From assembly GCA_031259095.1 (NCBI GenBank), contig JAIRLW010000255.1, positions 1 to 5,028 on the forward strand: a stretch of DNA of 5,028 nucleotides, given 5' to 3'. Of the stretch, positions 4,922 to 5,028 are shown piece by piece (positions within the stretch are counted from its first letter, which is position 1; every line of letters begins with the position of its first letter). Origin of the DNA: Planctomycetaceae bacterium. GTDB taxonomy: Bacteria; Planctomycetota; Planctomycetia; Pirellulales; Thermoguttaceae. Made by a program: the position numbers and the translations under genes. The notes beneath the pieces are model-generated. The model was given only the letters and a program-made list of their open reading frames with translations, did no database searches and had not been told where the DNA came from.

Positions 4922-5028
4922 ATGAGTTCAGACAAATTGTTACGTTGTTTTTTTGCGTTGTTTTTTAATTTTTTCCTTTTGATTATTCCGCTTTGGTCAG
5001 CCGAACCGGAACACGAATTTATCCGATT
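4922..5028 (+). CDS. Exported protein, N-terminus only (3' end outside window)
   Basis: ATG at 4922 opens a frame that continues to the end of the window (35 full codons). It begins MSSDKLLR, a short positively charged start, then CFFALFFNFFLLIIPLW, a strongly hydrophobic stretch of 17 residues, then SAEPEHEFIR. This is the layout of a Sec signal peptide, with likely cleavage after SA and before EPEH. Planctomycete exported proteins often show this kind of start, but nothing of the mature protein is visible, so no function can be given. An in-frame ATG at 4907 would add MIFFP; the downstream start is preferred because it gives a standard signal peptide and because 4906-4911 may be a -10 box. 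No Shine-Dalgarno sequence precedes either. The gene follows the repeat-rich region and is unrelated in direction to pheT. Confidence 0.7.
   Translation, partial: MSSDKLLRCFFALFFNFFLLIIPLWSAEPEHEFIR

Noticed and set aside
4744..4935. Minus-strand 63-codon open frame beginning MSELIGKK
   Set aside because: It runs through the right arm of the long inverted repeat and overlaps the signal-peptide start on the other strand. Its composition follows the repeat and no family is recognisable.

Overview
The window looks like chromosomal DNA of a moderately AT-rich member of the Planctomycetes/PVC group. This is inferred from three points: the wording of the PheT core ([20 protein letters not shown] is the planctomycete-like form as I recall it), the style of the unknown protein at the left edge, and the absence of clear Shine-Dalgarno sequences before any start. 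No 16S or other strict taxonomic marker is present.

Layout. Positions 1-486 (+) carry the 3' part of a gene of unknown function that begins outside the window. It converges on a two-gene minus-strand unit: pheT (4001-1509, complete, phenylalanyl-tRNA synthetase beta chain), then, after 6 bases, the N-terminal quarter of mfd (1502-657, transcription-repair coupling factor). The mfd frame stops after 281 codons. The RNA-polymerase-interacting and helicase/translocase parts are absent, and the space behind the stop is taken by a palindromic repeat and then by the neighbouring convergent gene. This looks like a broken or rearranged mfd. No pheS is found upstream of pheT.

A small dispersed repeat family is visible. 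Copies lie at 520-624 (behind mfd), 4029-4139 (27 bases upstream of pheT) and, partial and diverged, from 4469. The best copy has 13-base perfect terminal inverted repeats, a 40-base perfect central palindrome and a possible TTTA target duplication, so it resembles a MITE-like non-autonomous element.

The region 4142-4921 (about 780 bases) has no convincing intact gene. It holds a possible 48-codon C-terminal coding remnant (minus strand, 4273-4127), a 14-base inverted repeat pair spanning 4300-4372, the third repeat copy, and a roughly 300-base long inverted repeat (4543-4844) with two further hairpins nested in its centre. At the right edge (4922 onward, +) a new gene starts with a clear signal peptide and runs out of the window.

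The two recognised genes are housekeeping functions (translation; transcription-coupled repair) that are probably co-transcribed. The unusual content is the repeat-rich, apparently rearranged DNA around them. I did not find a defence system, CRISPR array, RNA gene or complete mobile element with its own transposase.
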